DNA of 64,000 bases, from assembly GCF_040954835.1 (NCBI RefSeq), contig NC_090698.1, positions 74,072,284 through 74,136,283 on the forward strand, given 5' to 3'. How positions within the stretch are numbered: the first letter of the stretch is position 1; each line of letters starts with the position of its first letter. Shown piece by piece: positions 1-13,255 of the stretch. The position numbers were made by a program, and so were the translations under genes. The notes beneath the pieces were generated by a model, which did no database searches, had not been told where the DNA came from, and was given only the letters and a program-made list of their open reading frames with translations. The DNA is from Lepisosteus oculatus (taxonomy: Eukaryota; Chordata; Actinopteri; Semionotiformes; Lepisosteidae).

Positions 1-1319
1 ATGTAAAATTCCACATATTTTTAAAGAAATACAAAATGTATTTATTAATACAGGAATTACCTATGTCATGGATATACAGTATATATAGTATACCCCACGT
101 TCTGTCTGGTCTTAAATTTAAGCAAATTACATCCTTCAATAGAGCTTTAAAAATGGGAAGATTGTCGGCTTGATCAATATACTGTATCACTCACTCCCTT
201 TCAATTAATGAAGCGAACCGTCGGGGCATTCTTCATTTGAAATATTTCTTGCAGCCTGAGCTAAATGGAAGCAAACGAGATTGCGAGTGCTGACAGGCCA
301 GAGACCGGTCTCCCGAAGGGCAGCTTCAGTGATGCTGGCTTTTTGTTCAGAACATTACAGAGCTGGGAGAGAAATATACTGAAGAGGAGCCTGAACTCTC
401 AACCCTTCCTGTGTCGTCATTCGGTTTCCTGCTCAAGGCAGCAGAGGCTGTGATTGATCTATGAAGGGATGGAGGAAAAAATACTGTTTCATTGAGCTCT
501 CCGTCTTGACTGCAGCCTCCTCGCCAAGCAACAGAGGATATAAATCGCTACCCAGTGAGCTGCAGGAAAACAGATACTCTAACCTCCTGTGTCAAAGACC
601 TTTACAGAAAAATCAGCTTGTTATCGATATCTGGATATCATGGGGGACACAATGAAACTGCTTTCCTCTGCTATAGGAATCAGACGAGGGGTTGATGGTC
701 TTTGATGGTATTCTGGTGACCACTCAGATCTTCAGTGGCGCAGAGCAGTACTTAACACAGGCAGCTATCAGCTAAAGCAATGGGTTTTGTACACACCTGA
801 AGAGGGACAGACGCAGCTCTGAGACGCAAACCCAAGATGTTCCAGACAAGAGGGCTTGTTCATCGGGTGTCCAGCAGTATAAAGATCACAAAGTTTCCCT
901 TGGCTCGGCTCTGGGCATGTTACTAGCCTCTGACTGTCCGAGAGCTGGACACAGCCTCGCCAGCAGATCTACCGCAGGGAGGGCAAAATCAAGCCACGTG
1001 AAAGTCTCCCCACTGCTCATTTTTGCTCACAGACTTTGATCGTGCCGAGATCCGCAATGGAGTCGATGACGATCCTCAAAATTACCCAGATACATACACT
1101 GCACAATGCACAGACAACAGTGAGAATATTGCAGCTTCCCTAAAAATTGTACTCCGGAATGATATTTTATGAGGGTGTGTTTGGCAGTTTACACATTTAC
1201 AAATTCCTGGGCTTCCAGGCTTAACTGTAGCTCTTGGCGTTCTGCATGTCTGAGAATATCAGGCACTGCCGCTGAGATTCTTGCACTTTACAAGTGCCTG
1301 TCTGATATCAAGACAGAAA

Positions 1320-1485
1320 TGAATGACTAATTTATTTGGCAGACACGTTTATCCAAAACAACTTAAATGTGCACCCATTTAGACAGAGTGAGGTACCTGG
1401 CTCAAGGATATAACAGCGCTGGCATCTGAACCCACGGCTTTCCAATCAGGAGCCCAGGAACTAAGGTGTGACTTCAGTCCCTTGG
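1320..1485 (-). repeat. tRNA-derived SINE remnant
   Basis: The plus strand reads TTTGGCAGACACGTTTATCC, a very common fish SINE tail motif, followed by ACCTGGCTCAAGGATATAACA and then GAACCCACGG. On the minus strand the last part reads like a tRNA B box (GGTTCAGATGCC). The element is therefore minus-oriented and decayed. Family assignment is from memory of fish repeats. Confidence 0.55.
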
Positions 1486-1589
1486 CGTTGGTTAAACTAA
1501 ACAGTTGACAGATGTGTTATTACTCGAAACACATTGTGCGCGAATCAGCAGTCGAACTGGAGCCCTGATTCGGATGGCTGGCTTTCCTC

Positions 1590-2115
1590 ACTCCTACCGC
1601 AGCAGCGTGGGAGTGGGCGGAGCCGCGGCGCGCACCGGGAAAAAGCCCACGCACCTAACCGAGGGGTGGAAGCGCCGGTGCGAGGCTAGCAAGAACCGAA
1701 CATAGCACCAAAAGGGTGGAAAGGCAAACAAAGAGCGAAAAAGAAAAAAGTGCCGCGACCTCCAGCCTGGGCTTACCCTATTTAACGGGGTCCAGCTTGG
1801 CACAGCGGTGACCAGACCGGACTGACCCTACTCAGCGGGGTCCAGTCTGGAAGAGCAGGGAGCACAGGGCCAAAACAAAACAAGAACCTGACGTGTGAAA
1901 AGGGTCAGCCTGCCCCGGTACAGATGCATGACAAGGACAGGCAAAAACAAAAAGAAAATAAAAAGAAGGAAAATGACGGCCATACGCTTGGGTGCGAGCC
2001 CCCCCCCGGCACTTCCGGTGAAGGCCCCTCCCCTTCCGGGGCTTGGCCCTGCTCGTCCCTTGCGGGCTCCGCCCCCGCGTCATGCCACGCCCCCACGTCA
2101 TTTCTGGATGAGCCG
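1590..2115. repeat. CpG-dense block with a 50-bp two-unit repeat; probable interspersed repeat
   Basis: This half kilobase is sharply more GC- and CpG-rich than its surroundings. It contains two near copies of a 50-bp unit (from about 1771 and 1821), each with the phrase GCGGGGTCCAG or ACGGGGTCCAG. It also has GC-box-like stretches (GGCTCCGCCCCCGC near 2067) and CACGTCA near 2094. Short open frames on both strands look like by-products of composition. It resembles the other GC-rich blocks at 22.77 and 45.18 kb in texture. It could be a non-autonomous DNA element or an intronic CpG island. Confidence 0.35.
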
Positions 2116-4129
2116 CAACCTGCCGGAGGCGTGTATTGCTTCACTTGAAATGCTCCCATTGACAATGTCAAGCAACGACAATGTTCCCGTCTAACACCAG
2201 GGGTTTCCTATTTTAACAGTCTTTTCTGTTCCGGTTTTGAAAGGTTTCACAGAAAATTGGATTTGCCGTGTTTTACAGGAGGTGCCTGCTGAGACTCCAG
2301 GTCTTTTAACTGCAATACTGGGAAAAACAAACTGAAACTGAAAATGTGCTTGAGTTCTATTCTTAAAAGAGTGTACATTATGCGTTTACTATGTAAATGA
2401 CTACAATCGTTTATTGCATTTATTTCTGTTAGATTTTTGACATTGTAATAAATTCTCTGCTTTAGTGCATGAGCTTGGAACTAAGAAAACTGTATTTTCC
2501 TTATTGACTGAATTCAATTTCATAGCTAACCACCAGACATGCCCACAGTATCACGGATACATATTGAACACAGCACAACCTGATTCAACGTGAGATGAAG
2601 TGAGAAATTACTACAAGGTTCTGTCATATTGAAGCTTCATTCTGCTTCCTAAACAATGTATTTCCAATTTTTCATTATTCTGGATATTGCAGAAGTGCCT
2701 ATCTGAAAAAAAACAAGTTCTGTACATCAGCGGGGAACAGTAATTTGCTTACATTTTGGCACCTGCAGTAGGTATCTATTTAATATCTATTTAATAAGCT
2801 ACAGACTTATTGCAATAAAACTTGCTACAACATCGGAAAGAATTCAGTACTGAGAACAGTAACAGAGGCACACATCATAAAGCTACCAGACCAAAGCTTT
2901 GCCTTAAAAACCTGAGCACAATGAAGACAAGATTTCGGCACTTTACAAACTGGACTTCACCTCAGGCCTCAGATATCCTGCGGAAAGGAGACGCACAATC
3001 CCAGTCATGGGTCATACATACAGTCAGAGCCCGTCCTGCTGAGAAGAGGGACCCTGATTTCCATCAGCGGTAGCACAGCTGCTGCAGTCCTGGCTTGGAA
3101 CGTGTCTGGAAGCCTGAAAGGAGCTCACAAACACACACACACCCGCTCAGTCCCACACTCTGCTGAGCGACGCTCTCTAATGAGCCAAGGGTCTGCAACA
3201 CCCTCCCTCACACCAGCTCAGCACTGAACAGAGGTGGGTGGTGCAGAATAGCATTTTCGTTCCAAAAAACACTGCAACACAGTCCGAATACACACCTATC
3301 CAGCAGCCCTGCTGCACTCCTGAGCTGACAGTATTTCATGAAGCCTAGCCCCGCTGGCCTCACATGCTGGAACAACTCAAGAACGACAGCTGCTCTGATA
3401 TGATCGCCTGCCCTCTGTCACACAATGATCTTAGTGCAAAGGAGACAAAATGTTTTATAACAGACAGGACAACAGACTCATGTGGAGTTTCCAAAACCAA
3501 GACCTCGTGTCACAAGAGGGACCAAAATGTCCCCAGTACTACCATGCACGATCATATCCTGAGCTCTGGGCTCAGCACCACTGCTGGTGTGCAAGAGTTC
3601 ATTTGAAGTGCACCATTTCACCAGATACCCAGACTACTGTACAGTATGTGTTAAAAGGGTATCAAGGAGGATGGGATCACTTCACTACCGTCCCTAGAAC
3701 TATAGATTGAGAAATAGATTTCTACCTGACAGTCTGGACGCTTCCTATAGTTTTCAAACTGAAACTCAAGTAATGAGCAATTAGAAAAGTTTACACATTT
3801 CTGGACACTGTGTCCAATTGATGGACTCCAGTGTAACTGACCTCTCCTTAGAGAACATCGTGGATACTGTATATCTTCCAAAATACTCCAGCATTTCTCC
3901 TCCTTGGTTTGGGTGGTCCTACTTGTTGTTTACTCAAACTGGAAGGCTGAAGGTTTATACCATGTTTGGAAAGATAGCATCTTGATCTACAGTATATGTC
4001 AAGAATATAAAATAATAACAGTGCTTTGCCATGTCAGCACATTACTCAAAGGTAGTTGGGACAAGGGACAAAACAAATCCTGAATTTCCTTTTTTTCTGA
4101 ATTTTTACTGTTTATATCCTTTAAATCTT

Positions 4130-4745
4130 TCAAATAGGTTTCAATGTGTTCAATCTGAGGATGATTCCTCTGATTCATCTGAATTTGCATGTGCTGTGCC
4201 TCAGGGTTCTGACCCTTGACCAATCTTTCACAGCATTGTAAATGTCACACTGTTTTACCTACCTTTACGAAACCAGGTGATTCTACGCCTGTAATTAGCC
4301 TGACTACTTGTCCCTCAGATGTAAGAACTGGATACCATAAACCTTTCTACTTAAATTCTGAAGAAACAGATGTTATTCAGTCTGTCCTTGCAGTGGATGA
4401 CTGTTGTACTGAACTACTGCATTTACCCAAATTTAATTTTAATTCAATGTTCAGCTTTGTCCCTGACCGTTCATTAGACATTGAACTAGCGTATCTGTCT
4501 TCCACCTAAGACATATTACTGAGCGAAGACACTCTCTGGCAGCACATCACATTGAAAAATTAAGGCATGCCTTCTAGAATCAATTATTGTAATGCCCTTT
4601 ATTTCTGGTATCTCAAACTGCGTTTTGTCTAGGTCACAGCATCTTCAAAATGCTATCAAAATGCAAAAGTCCTGACAATAAAAAATCTTTGGCCACAATA
4701 CACCGGTATTGGCATCTCTACACTGGCACACAGTACATCACACCC
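4130..4745 (+). mobile_element. L2-like LINE fragment (reverse transcriptase, 3' part)
   Basis: Translated plus-strand fragments match the order expected in an L2-type ORF2: a CAVPQGS block near 4190 (family GVPQGS), then SRINYCNALY near 4575 (family SRLDYCNALY), then HNTPVLASLHW near 4700. Frame changes and stops between the blocks show an old, dead copy. Assignment rests on recalled L2/CR1 motifs. Confidence 0.65.
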
Positions 4746-4754
4746 TACCCATTC

Positions 4755-5040
4755 AGCCCAGCTTGCTTGTTTGGCAGTTTAATAGCTCAATGAATCTAAA
4801 AGTCTGTCCAGCTAGTCTGGTGCCCAGAGTTCGGACAACACCCACCTGCTTGGGAAGCCTGTTCCAGACCCCATGACTCTTTGTGTAAAACAGTGTTTCT
4901 TGTTCTCTGTCCTATAAATGAATTAAGTTTCCAACTTTGAATTCCCTGTCCTTGTTTCATTACTACTACTAATCTAAAGCCTTTGGGATCAATTTTAAAA
5001 CACCTTCTCATAACTTGCAAAGCTTTAAAGAGACCATCGT
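4755..5040 (-). mobile_element. CR1-like LINE 3' fragment
   Basis: On the minus strand the region encodes a degraded form of the C-terminal block FTQRVxGxWNxLPSHVVEA (here around FTQRVMGSGTGFPS). On the plus strand the order is the reverse of CR1-tail copies such as 36895-37105, so the element is minus-oriented. Confidence 0.5.
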
Positions 5041-6060
5041 ATTTCTGGGACTCATAGTTTCTCTCTGTCGCTGGCTGGCCACTCTGACATCAGAGAAGAC
5101 TGGAGGTAAATCTTTTCAGCTACAGGGCCCTACACACTGGGCCTACAAAACAGATCAATGTTTAAAGCCTGACTCATGACTAGAGTTTGTATTGCCTTTT
5201 ATTAACCTACCGATTTCTGCTCTGATGTAGTTTCAGTATGTGTTTTACTGTGCTTTGATTGTATCGCTTTTATACTTCTTTCTGTTATAACATTCCTGCC
5301 TGCTTATAGCTATTGCTGTATGGTCGCACTATATGAAATAAAGGTCAACTCATGATTTCATTGAACACATTAGATGGAATAAAAGGCACAAGCAAGGTTA
5401 ATTCACTCCTCATTAGAAAACAGTGTGCGACTGAAGGCGAGTTGGCAGTTCACATTCTGTGCTACAAGCTACTGTATCATGCAGTGAAACAGAACCTTTC
5501 GTATATTATTTGTTCAATATGTTGTACTTCGATGGGGCAGGATTGTTTTGTTGAATATAAAATCAGTGACAAATATTGCATTATTCCACAGATCTAGAGG
5601 AAACCCATTCCATGACTTACTGTAGTGATTAAGTTTCGCAAGCATTTCTTAGATTTTCTGTTCCTTTTTCTCAGTTGTGATTTCAAAGTGGTAGATCAGT
5701 CTTTCACAGCCATCATGAATAACACCTCTGCTTCATATGTTAACCAGCTACACATAGCTGGATGCCAGTATAATTTGGCTTGGGTACCAACAGTCAGCAG
5801 AACGACTGTGTGTTCAGTAATGGCAGATTTGACACAACCTGGGTCAAACCCTTTTCCTGTCTGCCCCCATGCTGGCGCACCTGTGCTCTCTGACGTCTTC
5901 GTCCTAGATGTACTGCAGAAGTGTGGTGTCCAAGTAAAACACACTAAATGAAATGGTGAAATGATCTAAAATCATAGCCAATATTTAACTGAAGAAATCC
6001 ACTGGGTTAATTGCGTCGTTGTCTTTGAGGATTCTGTTCCCTTTATTCTCACGATTATAA

Positions 6061-6295
6061 AGGATCAGCTCCTACAGCCCATCAGTGCAGGACACTCCTT
6101 TAGGACCCTGAAAGCATCTGGTTGCTCTTCTCTGGAAAGATTTCAGCATAAACAGTGAAACACGAACCACAGGGCACATGTGTAAACTGCGTGGAAGTGC
6201 ATTCAGAACCGAGGACAGGGGGCACTTCTGGACACAAAGAGTTGCGGGGGTGTGGAACAAGCAACCCAGCCACGTTCTTGAAGCATACAGTACGT
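6061..6295. mobile_element. CR1-like LINE 3' fragment with inverted 5' segment
   Basis: Bases 6150-6295 read on the plus strand as KLRGSAFRTEDRGHFW followed by TQRVAGVWNKQPSHVLEA, the C-terminal end of a CR1-type ORF2. Bases 6061-6150 read on the minus strand as KSFQRRATRCF, a block that normally lies upstream of it in the same protein. The two parts face opposite ways, as in LINE copies inverted during insertion. Confidence 0.6.
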
Positions 6296-8094
6296 AATTT
6301 TGTACTATTCTAAGAAACAGTCACGGAGAAGTACAGAAAACAGAATCAAATAAAATGAAAATGAAAATAAAAACGAAACCTCAAACTAGAAGTCAATGTT
6401 AAAGTGCTGCAATGCACAGCATGCCTCACCAAAGTTTATGAAGGAGTCTGCGACATACAGACTGCATGCCCTGTGGCCAATGTTAAAAACGGGAGGCTCA
6501 TTTTCATGCACTTTGGCACGTCTAGTGCTTTCTCAAGGCGGTTCTGTAACAGGACGGCGTGTGCATGTGACATTTGAAAGGGTCATGTTTTATGCTCGGC
6601 ATATTCCTGCCCCTGGGAGAAAGCAGATTTCCCAGGGCTCCAGTGAGCGACACCTCTCCTGCTGATAAAAGCAGAGATGTGGCAAACACTGCTGCTTAAG
6701 AAAACCGCAAACTCCAGAGTCATGTTTCTTCATCTGCTGTTATGACTTATGGCTGCGGCAGCTGTGCTGTTCACGAAACAGGCCGAAACAGCAGAATCTC
6801 TGAGGATGTTAAATGACCCAACGTGCTTGGTACACTGAAGAACCTTAAAAAGATTAATTGGAAAACCCGCATGGATACCTTTTACAAAATGTTATACATG
6901 CAAATGAGACCAACATGATTGCAAAACAGATTTGAAGATCTAAAGTATTTAAGGGTGTGATATTCACGATAATTTAGGTGAAAACAACTGAATATACAGT
7001 ATATACTGCACATTGTAGTGGTTGCAAGTTCAGGTCAGGACCAGCAGGAGACTGGGAGACTGGGGCAAGGCGTGAGTTCTGTGACAGATGGCAGAAAGGA
7101 CGCTTCTTTACAGAAATACCGGCGCTGTCTCGTGTGGTTTTGTATCACACTCCTGCCAGAAAAACACACTTTACTTCCAGCGCCCATCGGGTCTATAAAA
7201 CGGGGAGAATCACTGCAGGGGGTGTCTTGTAGGTGGTAGGAGTCTTTAAGGGCAACTTCTGATAAAGTGCTCTGGACCCACTACCCTGGATCTTTACTGA
7301 TTCATTCACACTGAGCCCAAAGGCAGGGAGCCCTCGCACAGAAAAAAAGCAGCACTTGCAATGTAGAAGATAACCTCATATTTAGGCAGCTAGTACTTGC
7401 TCCTGAGAACATACTGTAACTGAATGATTCCATTACCGATGTTGCAAATCTTTGAGCTGCCTGCAGCTCATGACCTGGCAATGATTCTGGGGTCTTTAAA
7501 TAAATCTTGCAAGAACTCATTGAAACTGAAACATCCGTGTCTCCATTTAATTGCCTACAAGTAGTCCTTTTTTTACTTGTAGCTATAATTGAAAACCAAG
7601 GTGTCACAATTAATAAAGTGACATACAGTTAAGTGCCTTTGCATTACTTCCATACAAAGGTGTAGCTACTGTAGGCACCAATGGATCACTGTTCTGACTA
7701 AAAATCTATGCATGCTGGCTCTCCGCTGTATTAACGGTACTGAAATGCAAAAAAAAGTTCCTTTTTACCCAACCTGCAAGTTGATGTCGTTTTCACCCCA
7801 GCACTAAATGGCAAACCTATGACAGCACACACAGCAATGAGAGGCCCTCTTCCTGAATATCCAGGACCGCTCACGTCCTGCTGCTGTATGTGAGTCCCTG
7901 CCTCCTGGCATTTACACGCTACACTTTAAACAACTGGCTCCTGTCAGTGCTCCGCTGTTCCAAACCTCTCCCAGCTTCCAGAGGCCCTTTAACTAGGTAA
8001 GCAAGATCAATGTCAACACCGACAACACTTCTCCACTTCATCCAGACATTCTGTGCATGTCTGAGATAATGACAACATTGCATTTACAGAACAA

Positions 8095-8365
8095 CTACAG
8101 GAATTCCTATAGGAATTATAGGAAAGGTTCCAGATGTGAGGAGCCATTCAGCCCATCTTGCCTGTTCAGTAGTTAGTTGGTCCCAGGATCTCATACAGCT
8201 GTTCCTTGAAAGGAAACCAGGCTTCAACAACATGGCTGGGCAGCCCATTCCACACTCCCACCAGCCTCTGCGTACAGAGGTGCCTCCTGATCTCGTTTTT
8301 AAACACACTTCCACATACAGTAGTTGTATCCAGAGCCTCCCCAGGACTGATCATTTTCAACACAA
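8095..8365 (-). mobile_element. CR1-like LINE 3' fragment
   Basis: The minus strand has an open stretch containing VFKNEIRRHLCTQRLVGVWN and then GLPSHVVEAWFPFKEQLYEI, the ORF2 C-terminus of a CR1-type element, followed by the usual 3' end (ILGPTNY then a target-like AT-rich end near 8100). One of the better preserved copies. Confidence 0.75.
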
Positions 8366-9224
8366 AATTATTGCCGACGTTTCATACCCAGGTGGAGGAA
8401 ACCAGGCCTGGCCTCCTTCCTGGAGGCAACAATGAACGATCTCTGCGAAGCAAGAAAATGTTTATTTTCATGTTTTATTTTCTTTCAAACCTTTCCACAC
8501 TCTTCGATGAAATCTGCAGCTTGCAAATACGTTAGCTTCTCCTTTCCACGGCTGTGAGATTAAGCTCGAACGCAACATAAGATTACGCCACAGACTTTAT
8601 CACTTCTGCTTTTCATGTCCAAGCCAGACTTTTTTCAGATTTTCAGGTTTTCAGATAGAGGCAACAGGTTGATTCGTGGAATCAGAGAGGTAAGAACAGA
8701 TGGCTTGGCACAGTTACCCTTCCTCTTGCACAGATGTGGAAACGTCACATTAAGTTTACGCATGTTAAAGAAGTATGACTGCTTTCGAACGAAACAAGCA
8801 CATGGCGAAGCCCACAAGCACTCTGCCGCAGATGGAGGGCGGGTCAGGAAATCGCTCCCCAGCTCTGGAAACCCAAGCGCTGGAAACTCCGACTCACCAG
8901 AGCAGTGGAGCTCCCGGACAGCATGAGAGCATGAGCATGAGAGATGAGAAGCTAATGTACAAGACGGAGAAACGACCCAAGGGCAGTCTGATCAGTATGA
9001 TCCAGCACGGCGCAGGGTTTAATGAGCTAGTCTCTCACCGCAGCTGAGTTTTTGCTCCATTCTGTGAGTCTGCAAATCATCACAGCGCGGGACCCATTAA
9101 TATTAATGCCCAATTAAATCAGATCTGACTTCGGTGGCCTTTCGCAAACTGTGTGAAAGATAAGTTACGTTAATTGTTTAAATGAAGGGAGCCATGATTC
9201 TTCCTGGGATAATCCAGTTTATAT

Positions 9225-9320
9225 CTATTTAGCAGATACCTAATAAGGAACAAGTAAAGGCTGAAAAGAGAAGAAAGAAAACCCAACGTTTCGGCTGTGT
9301 GAGCTTCTACAGCTTCTAAC
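9225..9320 (-). repeat. Penelope-type repeat remnant with hammerhead-like core (copy C)
   Basis: Shares AACAAGTAAAGG, CTGAAAAGAGAAGAAAGAAA and CAACGTTTCGGCTGTG with copies near 24.26 and 31.42 kb. On the minus strand the end reads CTGTAGA, a short hairpin, then CCGAAACGTT. That is a hammerhead layout (CUGANGA, stem II, GAAA) with one core change (A to U in CUGA). Penelope-like retroelements carry such ribozymes in their terminal repeats (established knowledge). Confidence 0.5.
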
Positions 9321-9594
9321 TTCATTCTGCTTGCAGTCTCATTGTCAGCATGGGAGAAGACGCTGTCCTTTAACCGTGAGTTAAAACCTGACTCCGCTGA
9401 GAGGTTCCACAGTGTGTGCAGTGACCTTTCACCCTCATCGGGAGCGCTGCATTCAGATCCGATCACCACGCCACACAGGAAACATCACAGCCTAGACCAG
9501 CGGAGATTTGATCCAAGTACACAAAATCTCCTGAGGTAAAGACAGGCTCAACCCAGGGGACTGTCTCACACTCAGCAGTGAAACGAGGACCTGG

Positions 9595-9735
9595 GAAAAC
9601 TGGAAAATTAAGGGGAATTTATGAAGGGCAGAGAAGAGGACTTCTTTACTCATAGGGTTGTGGGTGTGCTTAACAGGTTTCCCAACCAGGTGGTTGATGC
9701 CCAAACTCATTGAATTCCTAACGATCCAGACAGGG
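9595..9735 (+). mobile_element. CR1-like LINE 3' fragment
   Basis: Plus strand shows a degraded tail: GACTTCTTTACTCATAGGGT followed by TGTGGGTGTGCTTAACAGG and GGTGGTTGATGCC. These are the positions of FFTxRVVGVxNRFPNQVVDA in the CR1-type ORF2 C-terminus. Confidence 0.5.
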
Positions 9736-11234
9736 TGAAGGCCCCTCTCATTTGCAGCTTTTACTTATGTTCTAGCATGAGGACCATCTCACCCATCTGG
9801 TTCTTAATACCGTCACTCAGTGATGCACGGATCTCATCCAGCCACTGTTTGCAACAAGCCATGAGGCTCAGATCTTTCTTCAGCACTTGTCAGCCCTCTC
9901 TGAGCTCTCCTCTTCAAGCAGAAATCCTGAAATTCTCTCGTTGACACTAATGACTTCCTCAGCACTCACGTACAGTATATAGGGAAATATTTCTAATTTA
10001 TAAGTATGTCCCAGAGTCTCATGGCTGCGTCTCAGACATTGCCCTGTTCCCTTTCCCACTGAGGTTACTGAGAAACTACACAGCAGCTTCATGATGATTC
10101 AGGCACAGAGGGAACCTTTTGAGCTCAGAGGGGCGACCGAACCGCCTGACCTGTCCCTGTGAATGCTGGGGCTGCTGTCCTAAAGCGAGCCACCCTCAGC
10201 CTGAAGGGCTGTGCAAGTTCAGCCGCGGTACCCCACGTGCTCCGTACGCCTGACAGGGGGAGATATTGAGAGTAATGCACTACTGGTGGTCCCCTTCTAA
10301 TCTGTGCGCCAGAAAGGAAAACAAATTGATTTTAAATTAACAGAATAAATGTTTATAAATGCTCTATAGCGCAAAGTGTAATGGATGAGCCTGCTCTTAA
10401 GCCAGGGCTCTCCTTCTCCGCTCTGGACATGACAGACGAGTCAAGGAGCAGCTCCAGGTCTCCCAGTTGCAATTATTAGTCTGTGACAAAGACAAGAACC
10501 CGTGTACAGAATTTCCTGTCGCACTCTATCAAAACAAAGAATTCACCCTTCCTCGAGTGTAAGACAGCCTCTTATATTTAAAACCCATGCGAGCCCTTAA
10601 CGGTTTACCAAGCAGAGGTCAACTGAAAAGCCTTGTTGTACCCCACACCTGAAGGGGCTCCACAGCCGAACTCTTGTGAACTTCCTTTGTCCTTCTTCAG
10701 AATGAACCTCTGCTTGTTCTTTTGCTGCTTCCAAGCTGACACAGCTCCCCACAGCATCGCAGACACTGCGGTACAATGAGCAAGCTTCCATCTGCGCGCG
10801 CGTTTCCCACTACTTCATCTCTGCCGACGCAAACCCTGAATGCAGATCTTTCTTTCAGAAGTACTGTACTCCCATATCTCAAAAAGGATTTAATGTACTG
10901 TAGCTAATCCTGAGCCAGTGGACTTTAACTCAGACTAAGCCAAAATAAGGTCTAAATAACAATTTACTGATAATGTTAGTCTTTTTTTTGTATTATGATA
11001 AAAAGTACTCTAAAGACTCTCCACACATTTGCCATTCTGCTGAAATCACTTTGGGACCAGAAGTGATCTGGTGACAGATCAGCAGAAACTAATTCAGATG
11101 GAGTACCCAGGAGTAAACTCTGATGCTTGATAAGATCACCCAATGTTTAGGAGTAGGTTGCAACAACACTGAACTCCACCTTCTGTGTCAGTCTCCCTCT
11201 GCCTGTGTCCTGGAGACCTGCTCAATGCTGACAC

Positions 11235-11290
11235 TTTAACTTTTTTCAACAGCTGGATGAGATTCTTGGATCAACTAGCTACTAACTACC
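11235..11290 (+). mobile_element. CR1-like LINE extreme 3' end
   Basis: Contains CAGCTGGATGAGATTCTTGG and ATCAACTAGCTACTAACTAC, the same terminal phrase as in the copies at 13160 and 36980. Very short. Confidence 0.45.
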
Positions 11291-12304
11291 TTACAGCATC
11301 CTCCCACCTGTAACCTTTCCTACAGAATGTCCCTCTGCTTGTAAAAGCTCCCAGTATCCTGCAGTTCAGTTTCTGGAGGTCATTGAGACAGCATTCTAGA
11401 CACTCTAAGTATCCAATCTGGAGCACATCCAAACTTCTGCTGTGTCAAGAGGTGGACTGAGACACCTTGGCATGAATTGGCATCACCTGGTGAGGCCCTG
11501 AGTCTTTACCGGGATGTGTCCAGTAACGGAGTGGACAGTGAGTGGCAGAAGGTGGACAAATGTTGCTTTAATGGAATAAAGGCATGTGTGTGTAGTGAAG
11601 GAGAGCGAAGATGTTTTAATGGACACCATCACCTTTCTACCTCAGCCCACTAAATTATTACCTTCTGTGCGATAATGACTTCTGTCTGAATCTTTTTTTA
11701 TCAAATCGACGTGCCAACCTGACAATATCATGCAAGCTACAGTATCTCCAGAAATCAGCATCACACCGACACGTCTTGAAAAGCTGTTACTGGTGTTTGG
11801 AGAACAGCAGCAGGAGCAGATGGTGATGTTCTCATCAAAGCTCGGTCTTGATCACGGCGCGTCTAGCTGTGCAAACACATCGTGCTGACACAGAGCACAT
11901 GCCGATCAGCCGCCTGCAGGGTGGGCCAGCCATGGGAAACACTTAAGGGCTCCAGGGACAGCAGGATTAACAAGGCCAGGAGGACGGTGTTTTTCCACTA
12001 TTCCATTAACGATCCCTGCGGAAATGATTTCTTCTGTGGGGAGCCCTTTTCGATTTGCGTTGTGTGATTGCGAAGAGAGGCTCACAAGCCAACAGCCTTA
12101 AAGAATGGCACAGAGCTCTCCGTAACACTGGCTCACTCGTGAAAGGGGTCTATGGAAATTATTTCATTCTGAATAAAATGAATCCTGTCAGTGCCCAGTG
12201 GCACAGTGACAAGCACTGCCGCAGCCCACTGAAGTGCAGTGCTGTACAGAGGTTCACTGAAACTAGAGCGAAACAGCTTCTAACACAGGCATGAGTGGTC
12301 ACTT

Positions 12305-12615
12305 TTATTTCAAATACGTGTGCTTAAGATCGAGAACATTATCACCCATCCGTCCATTTTCTGAGCACTGTATAAAAATTCAGGGGAGCCAGAGTCTATC
12401 CCAGCAGGCAACAGGCACAAGGCAAGATAGAGCCTAAAAGGGACGCCAGTCCATCGCAGGGCACACACAGAGACAAACTCACTCACTCCTGGACTGTGGG
12501 AGGAAACCCATGTGAACACAGGGAGAACATACAGACTCCACACAGACAGCACCCCGGGGCCAGAATTGCACTGGGAGGCCGTGTGAGCAATGCTGACCAC
12601 TATGCCACCTTGCCA
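12305..12615 (-). mobile_element. V-SINE/DANA-type SINE, near full length
   Basis: Read on the minus strand it begins GGTGGCAAGGTGGCATAGTGG (tRNA-like A box region) and continues through a weak B box. It then has the conserved central block GTGTGGAGTCTGTATGTTCT and GGGTTTCCTCCCACAGTCC, and ends in the tail with CCTGCGATGGACTGGCGTCC. This is the layout of the vertebrate V-SINE/DANA (HE1) superfamily, transcribed by RNA polymerase III when active. Confidence 0.75.
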
Positions 12616-13159
12616 CCCACTGAATTATCATTTACCCTTAAAAACATTTACAACCAATCATAATGTCAGAATCACTTCATATCTACATGGTGAAAACATG
12701 CCAGGAGACTGTCTTATTGCAGAGGAGTGTGGTCAATGAGGGAGTCAGGATAGGAAGGCAGGACAATGTTATTTTCTAATTATAAAACTTTTGAAGGTTT
12801 GCAAAAGTCATCTATGTGCTCACACTACAACTACAGTATTAGAGAGGGTACTCTTAGAACAGAAAATACTGAACATTAATTTGTAGTGATTTGTTTTCAT
12901 CATCCATCACCACAGACATCCACATGGAAAGTATTAAGTACTGGAACCACAATGATGCCCTTTGCATGCTTTTACTCAGAACCAAAATTGAGTCACATTG
13001 ATAACACAAAACTTCATTTCAGCCACTGTCAAAATCCGACTAGACAATAAGAAGAGCAGCACAGGCATAGTGAACCAGCTTTAAAAATAAATTAGCCAAC
13101 CATTATGTATCCCAGCATGCTAGGTGAGTAATGTGACTGTTTCTAGTAACATCTTTTTT

Positions 13160-13255
13160 TCTTCCTTCAGGAAACAGCTGGATGAGATCCTGGGATCAAT
13201 TAACAACCAAACAGGCCAGATGGGCTGAATGGCTCCTCTCGTTTGTAACCCTTCT
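13160..13255 (+). mobile_element. CR1-like LINE extreme 3' end
   Basis: Contains AACAGCTGGATGAGATCCTG, GGATCAATTAACAACCAAAC and GGCCAGATGGGCTGAATGGC ending at CTCGTTTGTAACC. This is the best-preserved example of the terminal phrase that recurs in the window. Confidence 0.65.
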
